Positions 1 to 6,866 are shown, counted from the first letter of the stretch. The stretch is DNA of 11,006 nucleotides from Lachnospiraceae bacterium UBA7729 (GCA_002482005.1 DLFD01000048.1:66577-77582), one strand, 5' to 3'. Program-made: numbers and translations. Notes: generated from the sequence alone by a model not told the origin.

Positions 1-21
1 CCCCGCTTTGTATTCCTGAAA
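1..21 (+). repeat. Left copy of inverted repeat shared by both window ends
   Basis: CCCCGCTTTGTATTCCTGAAA matches the reverse complement of 10984-11004 at 20 of 21 positions. Weaker similarity (AGGTTT, then a GTTA-ending stretch) may extend it to about 60 bases. The origin is unknown. Confidence 0.6.
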
Positions 22-134
22 AACAGAGGTTTCATCACAAATATGTCAATGTTCTGTGTTATCCTTTCCTCATCAGCCGGCATTGCGGCTCATGCCGCAG
101 CGCTCTTACCAGAAAAAAGGGGGGAGGTATCCTT

Positions 135-296
135 ATGATTACACTTATTCTTCTGATCCTGTTCGTTGTCATCGGATGGCGTCTGTTCACATTCACCTTG
201 AAGATCGGCTGGTCGATCCTGAAGATCCTGACCAGAGCTATCCTTCCGATCGTGGTCATCTTCATCCTGCTGCTCCTGGTGCTGGCCGCCGGATGA
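135..296 (+). CDS. Small hydrophobic membrane protein, 53 aa, function unknown
   Basis: A 53-codon frame opens with ATG at 135, six bases after a purine-rich Shine-Dalgarno (GGGGGGAGG, 119-127), and ends at TGA 294-296. The product is almost wholly apolar. One hydrophobic stretch covers about residues 2-22, a short amphipathic part with Lys23, Lys30 and Arg35 follows, and a second hydrophobic stretch covers about 36-52 (Pro38, then a Val/Ile/Leu-rich run). This suggests two membrane passes or a hairpin. It has its own terminator at 331-375, so it is probably a single-gene transcript. I do not recognise a family; tiny proteins of this kind are common and mostly uncharacterised in Clostridia. 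The other frames crossing this stretch give basic, Pro/Arg/His-rich products and look like shadows. No convincing promoter was identified between 1 and 118. Confidence 0.6.
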   Translation: MITLILLILFVVIGWRLFTFTLKIGWSILKILTRAILPIVVIFILLLLVLAAG

Positions 297-330
297 CAGC
301 CGGACGCTTTCTTCAGATGATCACATGACA

Positions 331-381
331 AAAGCCTGCAGGAACTGCCGCCCTGAAGCAGTTCCTGCAGGCTTTCTTTCT
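331..381 (+). terminator. Rho-independent terminator of the 53-aa gene
   Basis: Perfect 17-bp stem: AAAGCCTGCAGGAACTG (331-347) pairs with 359-375, with an 11-base loop. Pyrimidine-rich CTTTCT follows, and the stem end itself supplies CTTT. The stem is flanked by A on the 5' side and T on the 3' side, so it could work on both strands, but it lies 34 bases after the small + strand gene and before the next + strand promoter. Confidence 0.85.
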
Positions 382-511
382 CCTATCAGTTCCTGTACAG
401 ACCATCGTAAGCAGATCTGTGACGCAAAGTTACCCCTATTTTCACTAAAAAAAGAGTTCAAGACTCAGAGGAAAAGCGGCCGGAAAATATCCGGATTCTT
501 CCGGCTAAAGT

Positions 512-541
512 TAGACAAAAACACCTTCCTGACATTACAAT
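512..541 (+). promoter_or_regulatory. Sigma-A-type promoter for the hydrolase-chromate transporter operon
   Basis: TAGACA (512-517, five of six bases of the -35 consensus), an 18-base spacer and TACAAT (536-541, five of six of the -10) lie 54 bases upstream of the hydrolase ATG. The stretch 382-511 between terminator and promoter shows nothing else I can support, apart from short CCGG-centred repeats (CCGG at 480-483, 491-494 and 501-504). Confidence 0.6.
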
Positions 542-594
542 AGAGAGCGAAAACAGACCACTTTGAGAATCGACCGAACAGAAAGGAATCTGAC

Positions 595-1548
595 ATGAAA
601 GTCTGGAGATATTTACTGCCCGTCATGGCTGCCGGCACCGGTTTTTTTGCTGCGGCTTCCGGTTTTGCCGGGTACGCCATGCGCATCCAGCCTCAGACGC
701 TAAAGGAAGCTTACGAATGGCAGAAGGCGCACTATGATGTGAGCTGGTATCAGGATACCGACCCGACCGAATACACGATCAGAAGCTATGACGGATATGA
801 GCTTCACGTCGTACTGATGAAGAGCCTGAAGTCTGCCCAGAAGCAGGCTGCCGGCAAAGCTTCCACCGCAGGGTCTGGTTCTTCCTCCCGCTATGTCATC
901 TGCTCCCACGGCTACACCGACAACCGCTACGGTACTCTCAAGTATGCGAAGATCTTCCTGGATCTCGGCTATAACGTCATCGCCTACGATCTCAGAGGTC
1001 ATGGAAAGAATGAAAGAACGTTCTGTACCTATACCGTCCGGGAAGCAAAAGATCTTTTCTGCGTGATCGAGGATACTTACCGCCGCTACGGGAAGGATAT
1101 TCTTCTGGGCCTTCACGGCGAATCCCTCGGAGCCGCAACATCCGTCGCCGTACTGAAATACACGCAGAAACTGGCTTTTGTCATTGCCGACTGCGGATTC
1201 GCCGACATCGGGAACGTTCTTCGGGGAGGACTGCGCGCGATGAACTCCGCCCTGACCATCATGCTGAAGCCGGCATCCCTTGCGGCAAAGATCCGGTACG
1301 GATATTCATTTGACCAGATGAGACCGATCGACTCCCTGAAGGAAAACCAGGTCCCGATCCTCTTCCTCCACGGCGCGGATGACGACTTCATCCTGCCGGA
1401 AAACAGCGAGCGCATGAGCAAGGCGACGAAGGGATATTCTGAGCTGCATCTGATCCCCGGCGCCGCCCACGCGAAGTCGGTCCTGACACAGCCGGAGATG
1501 TACAGAAACTACATCACGGAATTTATCTCCCGGGTGGTGAAGGACTGA
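595..1548 (+). CDS. Membrane-anchored alpha/beta hydrolase (YqkD-like)
   Basis: A 317-residue serine hydrolase of the alpha/beta fold, resembling the COG1073 type represented by Bacillus YqkD. Residues 5-28 are hydrophobic and act as a signal anchor or uncleaved signal peptide, so the enzyme probably faces outside. His-Gly 105-106 mark the oxyanion loop, GESLG at 175-179 is the nucleophile elbow with Ser177, the HGADDDFILP segment (259-268) holds the acid (Asp263 by the usual HGxxD spacing), and His292 in GAAHAKS completes the triad. The start follows AAAGGA (582-587) at seven bases. Residues about 79-98 are a low-complexity Lys/Ala/Gly/Ser insert between two core strands. The substrate cannot be read from sequence. 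It is the first gene of a three-gene operon: the next start is 11 bases after its stop. Any link to the chromate-type transporters is inference. Confidence 0.88.
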   Translation: MKVWRYLLPVMAAGTGFFAAASGFAGYAMRIQPQTLKEAYEWQKAHYDVSWYQDTDPTEYTIRSYDGYELHVVLMKSLKSAQKQAAGKASTAGSGSSSRYVICSHGYTDNRYGTLKYAKIFLDLGYNVIAYDLRGHGKNERTFCTYTVREAKDLFCVIEDTYRRYGKDILLGLHGESLGAATSVAVLKYTQKLAFVIADCGFADIGNVLRGGLRAMNSALTIMLKPASLAAKIRYGYSFDQMRPIDSLKENQVPILFLHGADDDFILPENSERMSKATKGYSELHLIPGAAHAKSVLTQPEMYRNYITEFISRVVKD

Positions 1549-1559
1549 GGAGGCATCGG

Positions 1560-2129
1560 ATGGAAAAAGGAAGTCGAAGTAAGCGGATCTGGGAGCTATT
1601 CGTGACCTTTCTGAAGATCGGCGCTTTCACCTTCGGGGGCGGGTATGCCATGATCCCGCTCATCAGAGAAGAAGTCGTCACCAGGAAGAAATGGATCACG
1701 GCCGAGGATGTCCTCGATGTGGTGGCCATAGCCGAATCCACACCAGGACCGATCGCGATCAACAGTGCCACCTTTGTAGGCTATAAGACTGCCGGCTTCT
1801 GGGGAAGCTTCGCCGCGACCATCGGAGTGTCACTCCCCTCCTTCCTGATCATCTACGCGATCAGCTTCATTCTGAGACAATTTGAGAACTTTGCCGCCGT
1901 GAGATACGCCTTCACCGGGATCCGGGCAGCCGTCCTGGCGCTGATCGTCAACGCGCTCTACTCCATGTACAAGGCATGCCCGAAAGGAAAGATTTCCTAT
2001 ATCCTGATGGCATCTGCATTCGTGATGACCGCCTTCCTGAACGTCAGCGTGCTCTACATCATCCTGACCTGCGGTTTCATCGGCTTTCTCACTTCGTACA
2101 GGGCTCTGAAGAAGGAGGGAAAACAGTGA
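1560..2129 (+). CDS. chrA: Chromate transporter family protein, first half-size subunit
   Basis: A 189-residue single-domain member of the CHR family (TC 2.A.51). It shows the family marks GAFTFGGGYAM (21-31) and STPGPIAIN (60-68), then GIRAAV (120-125), with hydrophobic segments at about 83-105, 114-138, 145-160 and 162-180. Full-length ChrA proteins hold two such domains in one chain; short ones come as adjacent gene pairs, as here. The Shine-Dalgarno AGGAGG (1548-1553) uses the last base of the preceding stop codon and sits six bases before ATG, which points to coupling with the hydrolase. The stop overlaps the GTG start of the second subunit. Family members export chromate or related oxyanions; the true substrate in a gut-type anaerobe is uncertain, and the name reflects family membership. 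Confidence 0.9.
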   Translation: MEKGSRSKRIWELFVTFLKIGAFTFGGGYAMIPLIREEVVTRKKWITAEDVLDVVAIAESTPGPIAINSATFVGYKTAGFWGSFAATIGVSLPSFLIIYAISFILRQFENFAAVRYAFTGIRAAVLALIVNALYSMYKACPKGKISYILMASAFVMTAFLNVSVLYIILTCGFIGFLTSYRALKKEGKQ

Positions 2130-2758
2130 ATATCTATCTTGACCTTTTCCTGACCTTCTTCAAGATCGGTGCATTCACCTTCGGAGGCGGATATGCCATG
2201 CTGCCTTTCGTCCAGCAGGAGGTCATCGCCCACAGATGGATGACCATGACCGAGCTGGTCGACTTCATCGCGGTATCCGAAAGTACACCGGGTCCTTTCG
2301 CGGTCAACGTCGCTACCTATGTGGGTACCCACACTGCTGGATTCTTCGGGGCGTTCTGCGCAACGGTAGGCGTCATCCTGCCAAGTTTCCTGATCATCCT
2401 CCTCATCGCCCACGCCTACGAGAAATTCAAAAACAGTGCGGCCGTGAGATCCGTGATGACTGGTCTCAAACCGGCGGTCGTCGGCCTGATCGGGGCAGCG
2501 GTGCTGACAGTGGCTATATCAGTATTCGAGCCTGGTGCAGGCGGGGTCGGATCTGCAGCAGGAAGCGCCGCGGCCATGGCAGCATATGACACCGGCCAGG
2601 CAGCGGCTTCCGGCATATCCGCCAGCCGCACTATTCTGTCCATCCTGCTCTTCGCCTTCAGTACTTTCATGGTCCTGAAGAAGAAGACACATCCCATCAA
2701 AGTGATCGTGATTGCGGCAGCTGCCGGGACCGTCTGCGGATATCTTGGACTTCTGTAA
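2126..2758 (+). CDS. chrA: Chromate transporter family protein, second half-size subunit
   Basis: A 210-residue partner of the preceding protein, again with GAFTFGGGYAM (15-25) and SESTPGPFAVN (51-61). I place the start at GTG 2126, whose bases overlap the upstream TGA (GTGA, four-base overlap), six bases after AGGAGGG (2113-2119). An in-frame ATG at 1976 would only add residues translated from inside the upstream gene. The overlap suggests translational coupling and equal dosage, consistent with a heterodimer. Between the third and fourth hydrophobic blocks, residues about 136-166 form an unusual Gly/Ala/Ser-rich loop. The C-terminus (about 191-210) is a last hydrophobic segment. The substrate is probably an oxyanion, by family only. 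Confidence 0.9.
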   Translation: MNIYLDLFLTFFKIGAFTFGGGYAMLPFVQQEVIAHRWMTMTELVDFIAVSESTPGPFAVNVATYVGTHTAGFFGAFCATVGVILPSFLIILLIAHAYEKFKNSAAVRSVMTGLKPAVVGLIGAAVLTVAISVFEPGAGGVGSAAGSAAAMAAYDTGQAAASGISASRTILSILLFAFSTFMVLKKKTHPIKVIVIAAAAGTVCGYLGLL

Positions 2759-2766
2759 GATAATTG

Positions 2767-2809
2767 AGCGTGCGTCAAAAGTCTCTTTTGCCACACGCTC
2801 TGACGCACG
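2767..2809. terminator. Hairpin between convergent genes, candidate bidirectional terminator
   Basis: This lies in the 82-base gap between the convergent chrA pair and the NSS gene. AGCGTG (2767-2772) pairs with CACGCT (2794-2799), enclosing CAAAAG-TCT-CTTTTG (2776-2790). Alternatively CGTGCGTCA (2769-2777) pairs with TGACGCACG (2801-2809). The two folds exclude each other. Neither strand has a good T run after the stem, so termination is suggested mainly by position. Confidence 0.4.
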
Positions 2810-2840
2810 GATTGCTTCGGTACTCCGTTCCGGATCCGGC

Positions 2841-4202
2841 TCACTTCTTTGCCGGAAGGATCCCCATCAGGAATACGATGATGAAGAGGGCCGGGAGGAT
2901 CCACGTGAGGTAGAAGCGCATCCACTTCTGCATCTTCAGACCCTTGCCGGTGTTTGCCTCTGTTACGAATCTGTCCCATCCCCAGCCTGCCTTTCTGGTG
3001 CAGAAGATGCAGAAGATCAGAGATCCCAGCGGCAGGATCAGGTTGGAGACCAGGAAGTCTTCCAGATCCATGAAGCCCTTCCCGAAGAGGGTGAAGCCGG
3101 ACCAGACGTTGAAGCCAAGCGCACACGGTGTTGCCAGGATCAGCATTAAGGCACAGTTGACCAGGCAGGATTTTTTTCTGCCCCAGCCGGTCAGGTCCAT
3201 GAACATGGCGATGATATTCTCGAAGACACCGATGACAGTCGAGAATGCCGCGAAAGTCATGAAGACGAAGAACAGCGCTCCCCAGAGTCTGCCAAGAGGC
3301 ATGTGGTTGAAGATGTTAGGCAGCGTCTTGAAGATCAGGGAAGGCCCTGCATCCGGCTCTACTCCGTAGGCAAAGCATGCCGGGAAGATAATGAGGCCGG
3401 AGGTAAAGGCAACGAATGTATCAAGCGCTGCCACATTGACCGACTCACCTAGCAGAGCCCGTTCCTTTCTGATATAGCTTCCGAAGATAGCCATGCCTCC
3501 CATGCCGGTGGACAGTGTGAAGAAGGACTGGTTCATGGCATTCTGAATGACCTTCCAGATCCCTGCTTTCCGGATCTCCTCCAGGTTCGGGGTCAGGTAG
3601 AAGGCAAGTCCCTTTCCTCCGCCTGGAGTGACGATCGAATTGACCGCGAGCGCGATCATGATGACGATCAGAGCGATCATCATGACTTTGGTGACCTTCT
3701 CGACACCTTTCTGAAGTCCCAGACTCAGCACGAAAAATCCCGCGATGACAGAGACAGCCATGAAAACCCACTGTCTGACCGGACTTGCCATCATGGCATC
3801 ATAGGCGTCGGAAACGCCCTGAGTATCCAGACCGTCAAACTTTCCTGCAGCGGTCGAGAAGAAGTACTGAAGCATCCACCCGCAGACGCAGGTATAGAAC
3901 ATCATGAGAACATAATTGCCGACGAATGCAACGTAACCGTGGACGTGCCACTTTGACCTCTCCGGTTCCAGAGAATAGTACATCCTGACCGGACTCTTCT
4001 GTGAGGCACGGCCCATGGCGAATTCCATGGTCATGACCGGTACCCCCATCAGAAGCAGGAATGCCAGGTAGATCAGGACAAATGCTCCACCGCCATACTG
4101 TCCGACCAGCCAGGGAAATTTCCAGACATTACCGATGCCGATCGCGCAGCCGGCAGACAGCAGGATGAAGCCCAGCCGGCTTCCGAGATGTTCACGTTCC
4201 AT
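2841..4202 (-). CDS. Sodium-dependent transporter, NSS/SNF family
   Basis: A 453-residue protein of the neurotransmitter:sodium symporter family (LeuT fold), which imports amino acids or similar small amines with sodium. The start is typical of the family: SRLGFILLSAG (8-18), then IGIGNVWKFP (21-30), the broken first helix that lines the substrate and sodium sites, and a Gly-rich turn (GQYGGGAF, 34-41). MEFAMGRASQKSP (59-71) and the GMGGMAIFGSY segment are also usual. I count about eleven to twelve membrane segments. An in-frame TGA three codons upstream fixes ATG 4202 as the earliest start. The nearest Shine-Dalgarno-like GGGGAG is 12 bases away, and an out-of-frame ATG (4212, opening a six-codon frame that ends at 4192) lies between, so initiation may be weak or modulated. 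The substrate is not predictable. It is convergent with chrA. Confidence 0.93.
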   Translation of the reverse strand: MEREHLGSRLGFILLSAGCAIGIGNVWKFPWLVGQYGGGAFVLIYLAFLLLMGVPVMTMEFAMGRASQKSPVRMYYSLEPERSKWHVHGYVAFVGNYVLMMFYTCVCGWMLQYFFSTAAGKFDGLDTQGVSDAYDAMMASPVRQWVFMAVSVIAGFFVLSLGLQKGVEKVTKVMMIALIVIMIALAVNSIVTPGGGKGLAFYLTPNLEEIRKAGIWKVIQNAMNQSFFTLSTGMGGMAIFGSYIRKERALLGESVNVAALDTFVAFTSGLIIFPACFAYGVEPDAGPSLIFKTLPNIFNHMPLGRLWGALFFVFMTFAAFSTVIGVFENIIAMFMDLTGWGRKKSCLVNCALMLILATPCALGFNVWSGFTLFGKGFMDLEDFLVSNLILPLGSLIFCIFCTRKAGWGWDRFVTEANTGKGLKMQKWMRFYLTWILPALFIIVFLMGILPAKK

Positions 4203-4351
4203 AACTTTTCATAGCTCCCCAAAGTAGTATTTGCCGTATACGCCCCTTCCGGGAATATCTGTGGTCCTGTTCCTGCGATCTGTCCCGCAATACCTGCAGG
4301 CATGCCATCGGGGCTTTCACGCTTTAAAGTGTGTAAGCGCGGCAGACTTTT

Positions 4352-4380
4352 ATTTTACTATATAGAAACAATTGTGTATA
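4352..4380 (-). promoter_or_regulatory. Candidate promoter and operator upstream of the NSS transporter
   Basis: On the minus strand TATACA (4380-4375), a 17-base spacer and TAAAAT (4357-4352, five of six of the -10) form a plausible promoter about 150 bases before the transporter start. The palindrome ACAATTGT (4368-4375) lies at the -35/spacer junction, where a repressor could bind. The rest of the 355-base stretch 4203-4557 has no supported gene. It holds a GC-rich hairpin at 4460-4479 (GCCCGTC/GGCGGGC with one wobble) that could end the FliB-like transcript, although no T run follows it. Confidence 0.4.
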
Positions 4381-4557
4381 CAGGAAAATCCGTTCCCTTC
4401 CGGAAACGAATTCTGCATACGATTGCCCTTACCTTTTACTATATTGCTGGCAGCTTAGATGCCCGTCCGGAAGGGCGGGCGATCACCTGCGCCTTCTGCC
4501 TGGTCCTGTTTGCTGCATCCGCAGGAAGGTTTTGTGTCGGCTGCGGAAAGGAGCGGA

Positions 4558-5775
4558 TCAGGCTTCATTCTTCAGAAAGTCAACGTTCTCGTCACTGTGC
4601 TCCACCTGCTTGGAGTAGAGGTGGGCAAGGTCGATCATGCCGGAGACATCCAGTTTTCCGAATGCAGAATATCGCGCGGCGCACATCGCATACAGGAAGT
4701 AGATGGATCTCGCGCAGAATATGACGGACGCTGATACGGCTGAGTCTGCAGCTGGTGTCTGTCTGGCTGTAAAGTAGGCGTCCGTCACGTAGCGGAAAAG
4801 AAAATAGCAGCCCAGTTTCTCAAACCAGATCTCAAAACGCCCATCGGTGGCGCTTTCAAGCTCTTCTTTCATCGAAAGAAGATCAGGACCTTTTGTATTC
4901 AGCTTCCGGACTTCCTGAAGCTCATCGGTCCAGCGATCATCCAGAATCTCCAGTTTTTCCATGAGAATGATAAGAGAAGAAAGGTCGGTGACCGTCAGAA
5001 GGTCCTTCCCGCGCCATTTCTCCGGCCCATAGAGACGGATCACTTCGCGGAAGCGCTTCGCAAGCGGCAGGTCCCGGTCTTCCATGATCCCGATGCAGTC
5101 ATCGCGGATATCGAGGATGTGGCGGAGAAGAGAGTTATCAGCCAGCCTTGAACTGTCCCCGGGGACATCACAGACATTGCCGCCTGCGCCTTGCGGTCCG
5201 CTTTGTTCATCACAGAAATTGCCGCCTGTGCCTTGCGGTCCGCTTTGTTCATTACAGAAATTGCCGCCTGTGCCTTGCGGTCCGCTTTGTTCATCACAGA
5301 CATTGCCGCCTGTGCCTTCCTGAGTGGCTTCGCAGCTTTCCACGTATCCGGGCTCGTCCGGTGTCTCCTCACGGATGTACTCGATCGGATCCGTTCCTTC
5401 AAAGAAAATCCGGCCCAGCTCCATGCAGGAGAGGGACATATCGATCTGTTCAAAATCCCCTTCTTCCAGAAAATAGCGAGGGTATTCCGTGCAGACTTGT
5501 GAGAGACTTTCCTCACCCAGCTCTGTGATGATGTCGCAGAGGTTCAACTGGTTAAGGAAAGGACAGCGGCCACCCTCGCACATGGGGAAGTAGCGGTCCT
5601 CGCCGTCATCTTTCATGTGTCTGCGCAGCCGGTCGCCGAAGGGACCTTCCAGGGACTGATAATAGTCCCAGGTTTCCGGGTCGATGTCGACTTCCCAGCC
5701 GATGCAGCAGCTGTCGGGGCAGCTGCCCCCGATGCAGTGAAACTGTCCGTAATAAGATGGATAATCGTATGTCAT
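4558..5775 (-). CDS. FliB-like lysine-N-methylase / CxxCxxCC-family protein with internal tandem repeat
   Basis: A 405-residue cysteine-rich protein of the family usually annotated as flagellin lysine-N-methylase. The N-terminus carries the hallmark cysteines C14, C19, C23 and C24 (HCIGGSCPDSCCIGW), followed by C66, C71, C80 and C95 (the last in CTEYPR). These are the expected metal or iron-sulfur ligands; Salmonella FliB is known for methylating flagellin lysines. No flagellar gene lies in the window, and homologues are common in non-motile Clostridia, so the target is open. Residues about 154-201 are 3.6 copies of a 14-residue unit, GTGGNxCxEQSGPQ, each with an extra cysteine, from a 42-bp DNA repeat. 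The later part (about 215-400) is helical and ends acidic. The Shine-Dalgarno is a weak AGGCGG five bases before ATG. It is 96 bases downstream of the esterase, on the same strand. Confidence 0.82.
   Translation of the reverse strand: MTYDYPSYYGQFHCIGGSCPDSCCIGWEVDIDPETWDYYQSLEGPFGDRLRRHMKDDGEDRYFPMCEGGRCPFLNQLNLCDIITELGEESLSQVCTEYPRYFLEEGDFEQIDMSLSCMELGRIFFEGTDPIEYIREETPDEPGYVESCEATQEGTGGNVCDEQSGPQGTGGNFCNEQSGPQGTGGNFCDEQSGPQGAGGNVCDVPGDSSRLADNSLLRHILDIRDDCIGIMEDRDLPLAKRFREVIRLYGPEKWRGKDLLTVTDLSSLIILMEKLEILDDRWTDELQEVRKLNTKGPDLLSMKEELESATDGRFEIWFEKLGCYFLFRYVTDAYFTARQTPAADSAVSASVIFCARSIYFLYAMCAARYSAFGKLDVSGMIDLAHLYSKQVEHSDENVDFLKNEA
5166..5318. repeat. 42-bp coding minisatellite, 3.6 copies
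   Basis: Units run 5166-5207, 5208-5249, 5250-5291 and a partial 5292-5318, each starting CATCACAGAxATTGCCGCCT or a close variant. Differences between copies are one to three bases (CATCACAGA versus CATTACAGA; GACATT versus GAAATT; CCTGCG versus CCTGTG). The length 42 keeps the reading frame, so copy number can change without breaking the FliB-like gene. Confidence 0.95.
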
Positions 5776-5787
5776 GATGGCCGCCTG

Positions 5788-5815
5788 ACTTCTGCCGCCC
5801 TGATACGGCAGAAGT
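5788..5815 (-). promoter_or_regulatory. Perfect hairpin in the leader of the FliB-like gene
   Basis: ACTTCTGCCG (5788-5797) pairs perfectly with CGGCAGAAGT (5806-5815) around an 8-base loop. On the minus strand it ends just 2 bases before the AGGCGG ribosome binding site, 12 bases from the ATG. There is no T run, so it is not a standard terminator. It could shield the transcript end after processing or tune translation. Confidence 0.5.
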
Positions 5816-5871
5816 GCCGCATATTTCCGGCGGAAGCGTAAGAATTCGGGTAATATTGTAGATACTGAACA

Positions 5872-6678
5872 TCATACCTCTTTCAGGAATCTCTCAACTG
5901 CTTCCATCACAATCTCAAGATGATGGTCATAACAGTGGGTGTCCCCTGGAACCGGAACCAGCTTTGCATTCTGATATCTTTCTGCTGCTTCCTCCGCATA
6001 CCGGAAGGGAACGGCCTCATCCGCAGTTCCGTGCACGATCAGGACAGGCTTCCGGAAAGCATCGATCGCCGCCTCCACCGGAAGGATCCGGGCGGTGCGG
6101 ATGTAATTGGAAGTCACGTACCTGTCCTCCCCGATCTTCAGCCTCTCCGGGAGGTGCTCCGGGTCAAACTTCCGTCCGAGCAGCTCTCCGTCCCGGCAGC
6201 CATCCCGGATGACGATCGCAGGCGAAAGCGGGATGAGTGCCTTCAGCTGGTCCGCTTTGAGCGCTGCAGCCAGCATGATGGAAAGACCGCCCTGAGAATG
6301 CCCCATCAGATAGATATCTCCGGCAAAAGAAAGGCTTCTTACATAATCGATCACATAGAGGATCTCCAGCACCCAGTCCAGAATGGTATGGTTCTGGAAG
6401 GCTCCACTGCTCTTTCCATGTCCGTACATCTCCACGCGCAGAGTGGCCTTGCCGGTCCTGCGGGCTGCCTCGGCGACTGCCCTGATGTGACGCTCCTCCA
6501 TGTGGCCGGTGATCCCATGGACAATGACCACGACCGGAATCTTCTCCGGCAGACCGCATACTGCCGAATCCCCATGTCCTTCTGATGCTGTCTTCCCATA
6601 TCCTTCCGGAAAGTCCAGCTTTGCATGGATCTGAAATCCGTCTTTATCGATAAAGAACTCTTTTCCTTTTTCTGTCAT
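5872..6678 (-). CDS. Cinnamoyl/feruloyl esterase-like alpha/beta hydrolase (Est1E type)
   Basis: A 268-residue serine hydrolase closely resembling the Est1E feruloyl esterase of Butyrivibrio proteoclasticus, as I recall that sequence. Shared landmarks are HGITGHMEERHI (54-65, oxyanion loop), MYGHGKS (84-90), the nucleophile elbow GHSQGG (126-131, Ser128), IPLSPA (149-154), GELLGRKFDPE (164-174), HGTADEAVP (216-224, Asp220) and GDTHCYDHH (245-253, His248). All three catalytic residues are therefore present. Such enzymes release ferulic or p-coumaric acid from plant cell-wall esters or dietary chlorogenates. There is no signal peptide, so it acts in the cytoplasm. Residues about 25-45 are a Gly-rich insertion before the first core strand. 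AGGTGA (6690-6685) lies six bases before ATG and overlaps the stop codon of the Uma2 remnant, suggesting a former shared transcript. Confidence 0.9.
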   Translation of the reverse strand: MTEKGKEFFIDKDGFQIHAKLDFPEGYGKTASEGHGDSAVCGLPEKIPVVVIVHGITGHMEERHIRAVAEAARRTGKATLRVEMYGHGKSSGAFQNHTILDWVLEILYVIDYVRSLSFAGDIYLMGHSQGGLSIMLAAALKADQLKALIPLSPAIVIRDGCRDGELLGRKFDPEHLPERLKIGEDRYVTSNYIRTARILPVEAAIDAFRKPVLIVHGTADEAVPFRYAEEAAERYQNAKLVPVPGDTHCYDHHLEIVMEAVERFLKEV

Positions 6679-6684
6679 GACATC

Positions 6685-6849
6685 TCACCTCATATCCGCA
6701 AACCTTACAGTACACATCTCATCCGATATGGCGACCGGGACCCTGTCATCGAAACCGTACAGGCTGATCCGGTCCTGATCATTCTCATCATCAAACAGAT
6801 AGACGACCAACTGCTTTCTATCCGGATCGATGATCCAGTATTCCTTTGA
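6685..6849 (-). pseudogene. Remnant of a Uma2-family (DUF820) endonuclease gene, C-terminal end only
   Basis: On the minus strand the frame from 6849 down to the TGA at 6687-6685 encodes 54 residues beginning SKEYWIIDPDRKQLVVY and continuing with FDDRVPVAISDEM. This matches the typical C-terminal block of Uma2 (DUF820) proteins: a (V/K)EYW(I/V)(V/I)DP motif, a strand, and a short VPV-type ending, as known from the family. There is no ATG, GTG or TTG near the 5' end, and an in-frame TGA (6852-6850) cuts it off. The N-terminal two thirds, including the usual catalytic Asp/Glu residues, are missing and replaced by AT-rich noncoding DNA. Its stop codon lies inside the esterase ribosome binding site. 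I read it as a decayed gene that once preceded the esterase. Confidence 0.65.
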
Positions 6850-6866
6850 TCATAGCGTTTATATAC

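Noticed and set aside
2416..3126. 236-codon minus-strand frame overlapping chrA and the NSS gene
   Set aside because: It overlaps the ends of two clear genes and its sequence is a shifted reading of them.
4203..4460. Riboswitch in the NSS leader
   Set aside because: Several short stems are possible but I see no core of a known riboswitch class and no terminator or antiterminator pair.
5166..5318. CRISPR array
   Set aside because: Direct repeats are contiguous with no variable spacers and lie inside a gene.
5040..5516. Repetitive frames on both strands across the 42-bp repeat
   Set aside because: Any frame through a repeat of length divisible by three gives repeated peptides. Only the FliB-like frame has family motifs on both sides.
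4558..5775. Part of a flagellar locus
   Set aside because: No flagellin, motor or chemotaxis gene is nearby. The family name comes from one characterised member.
5920..6585. 221-codon + frame opposite the esterase
   Set aside because: The minus frame has a full catalytic triad and strong family similarity; the + frame is a shadow.
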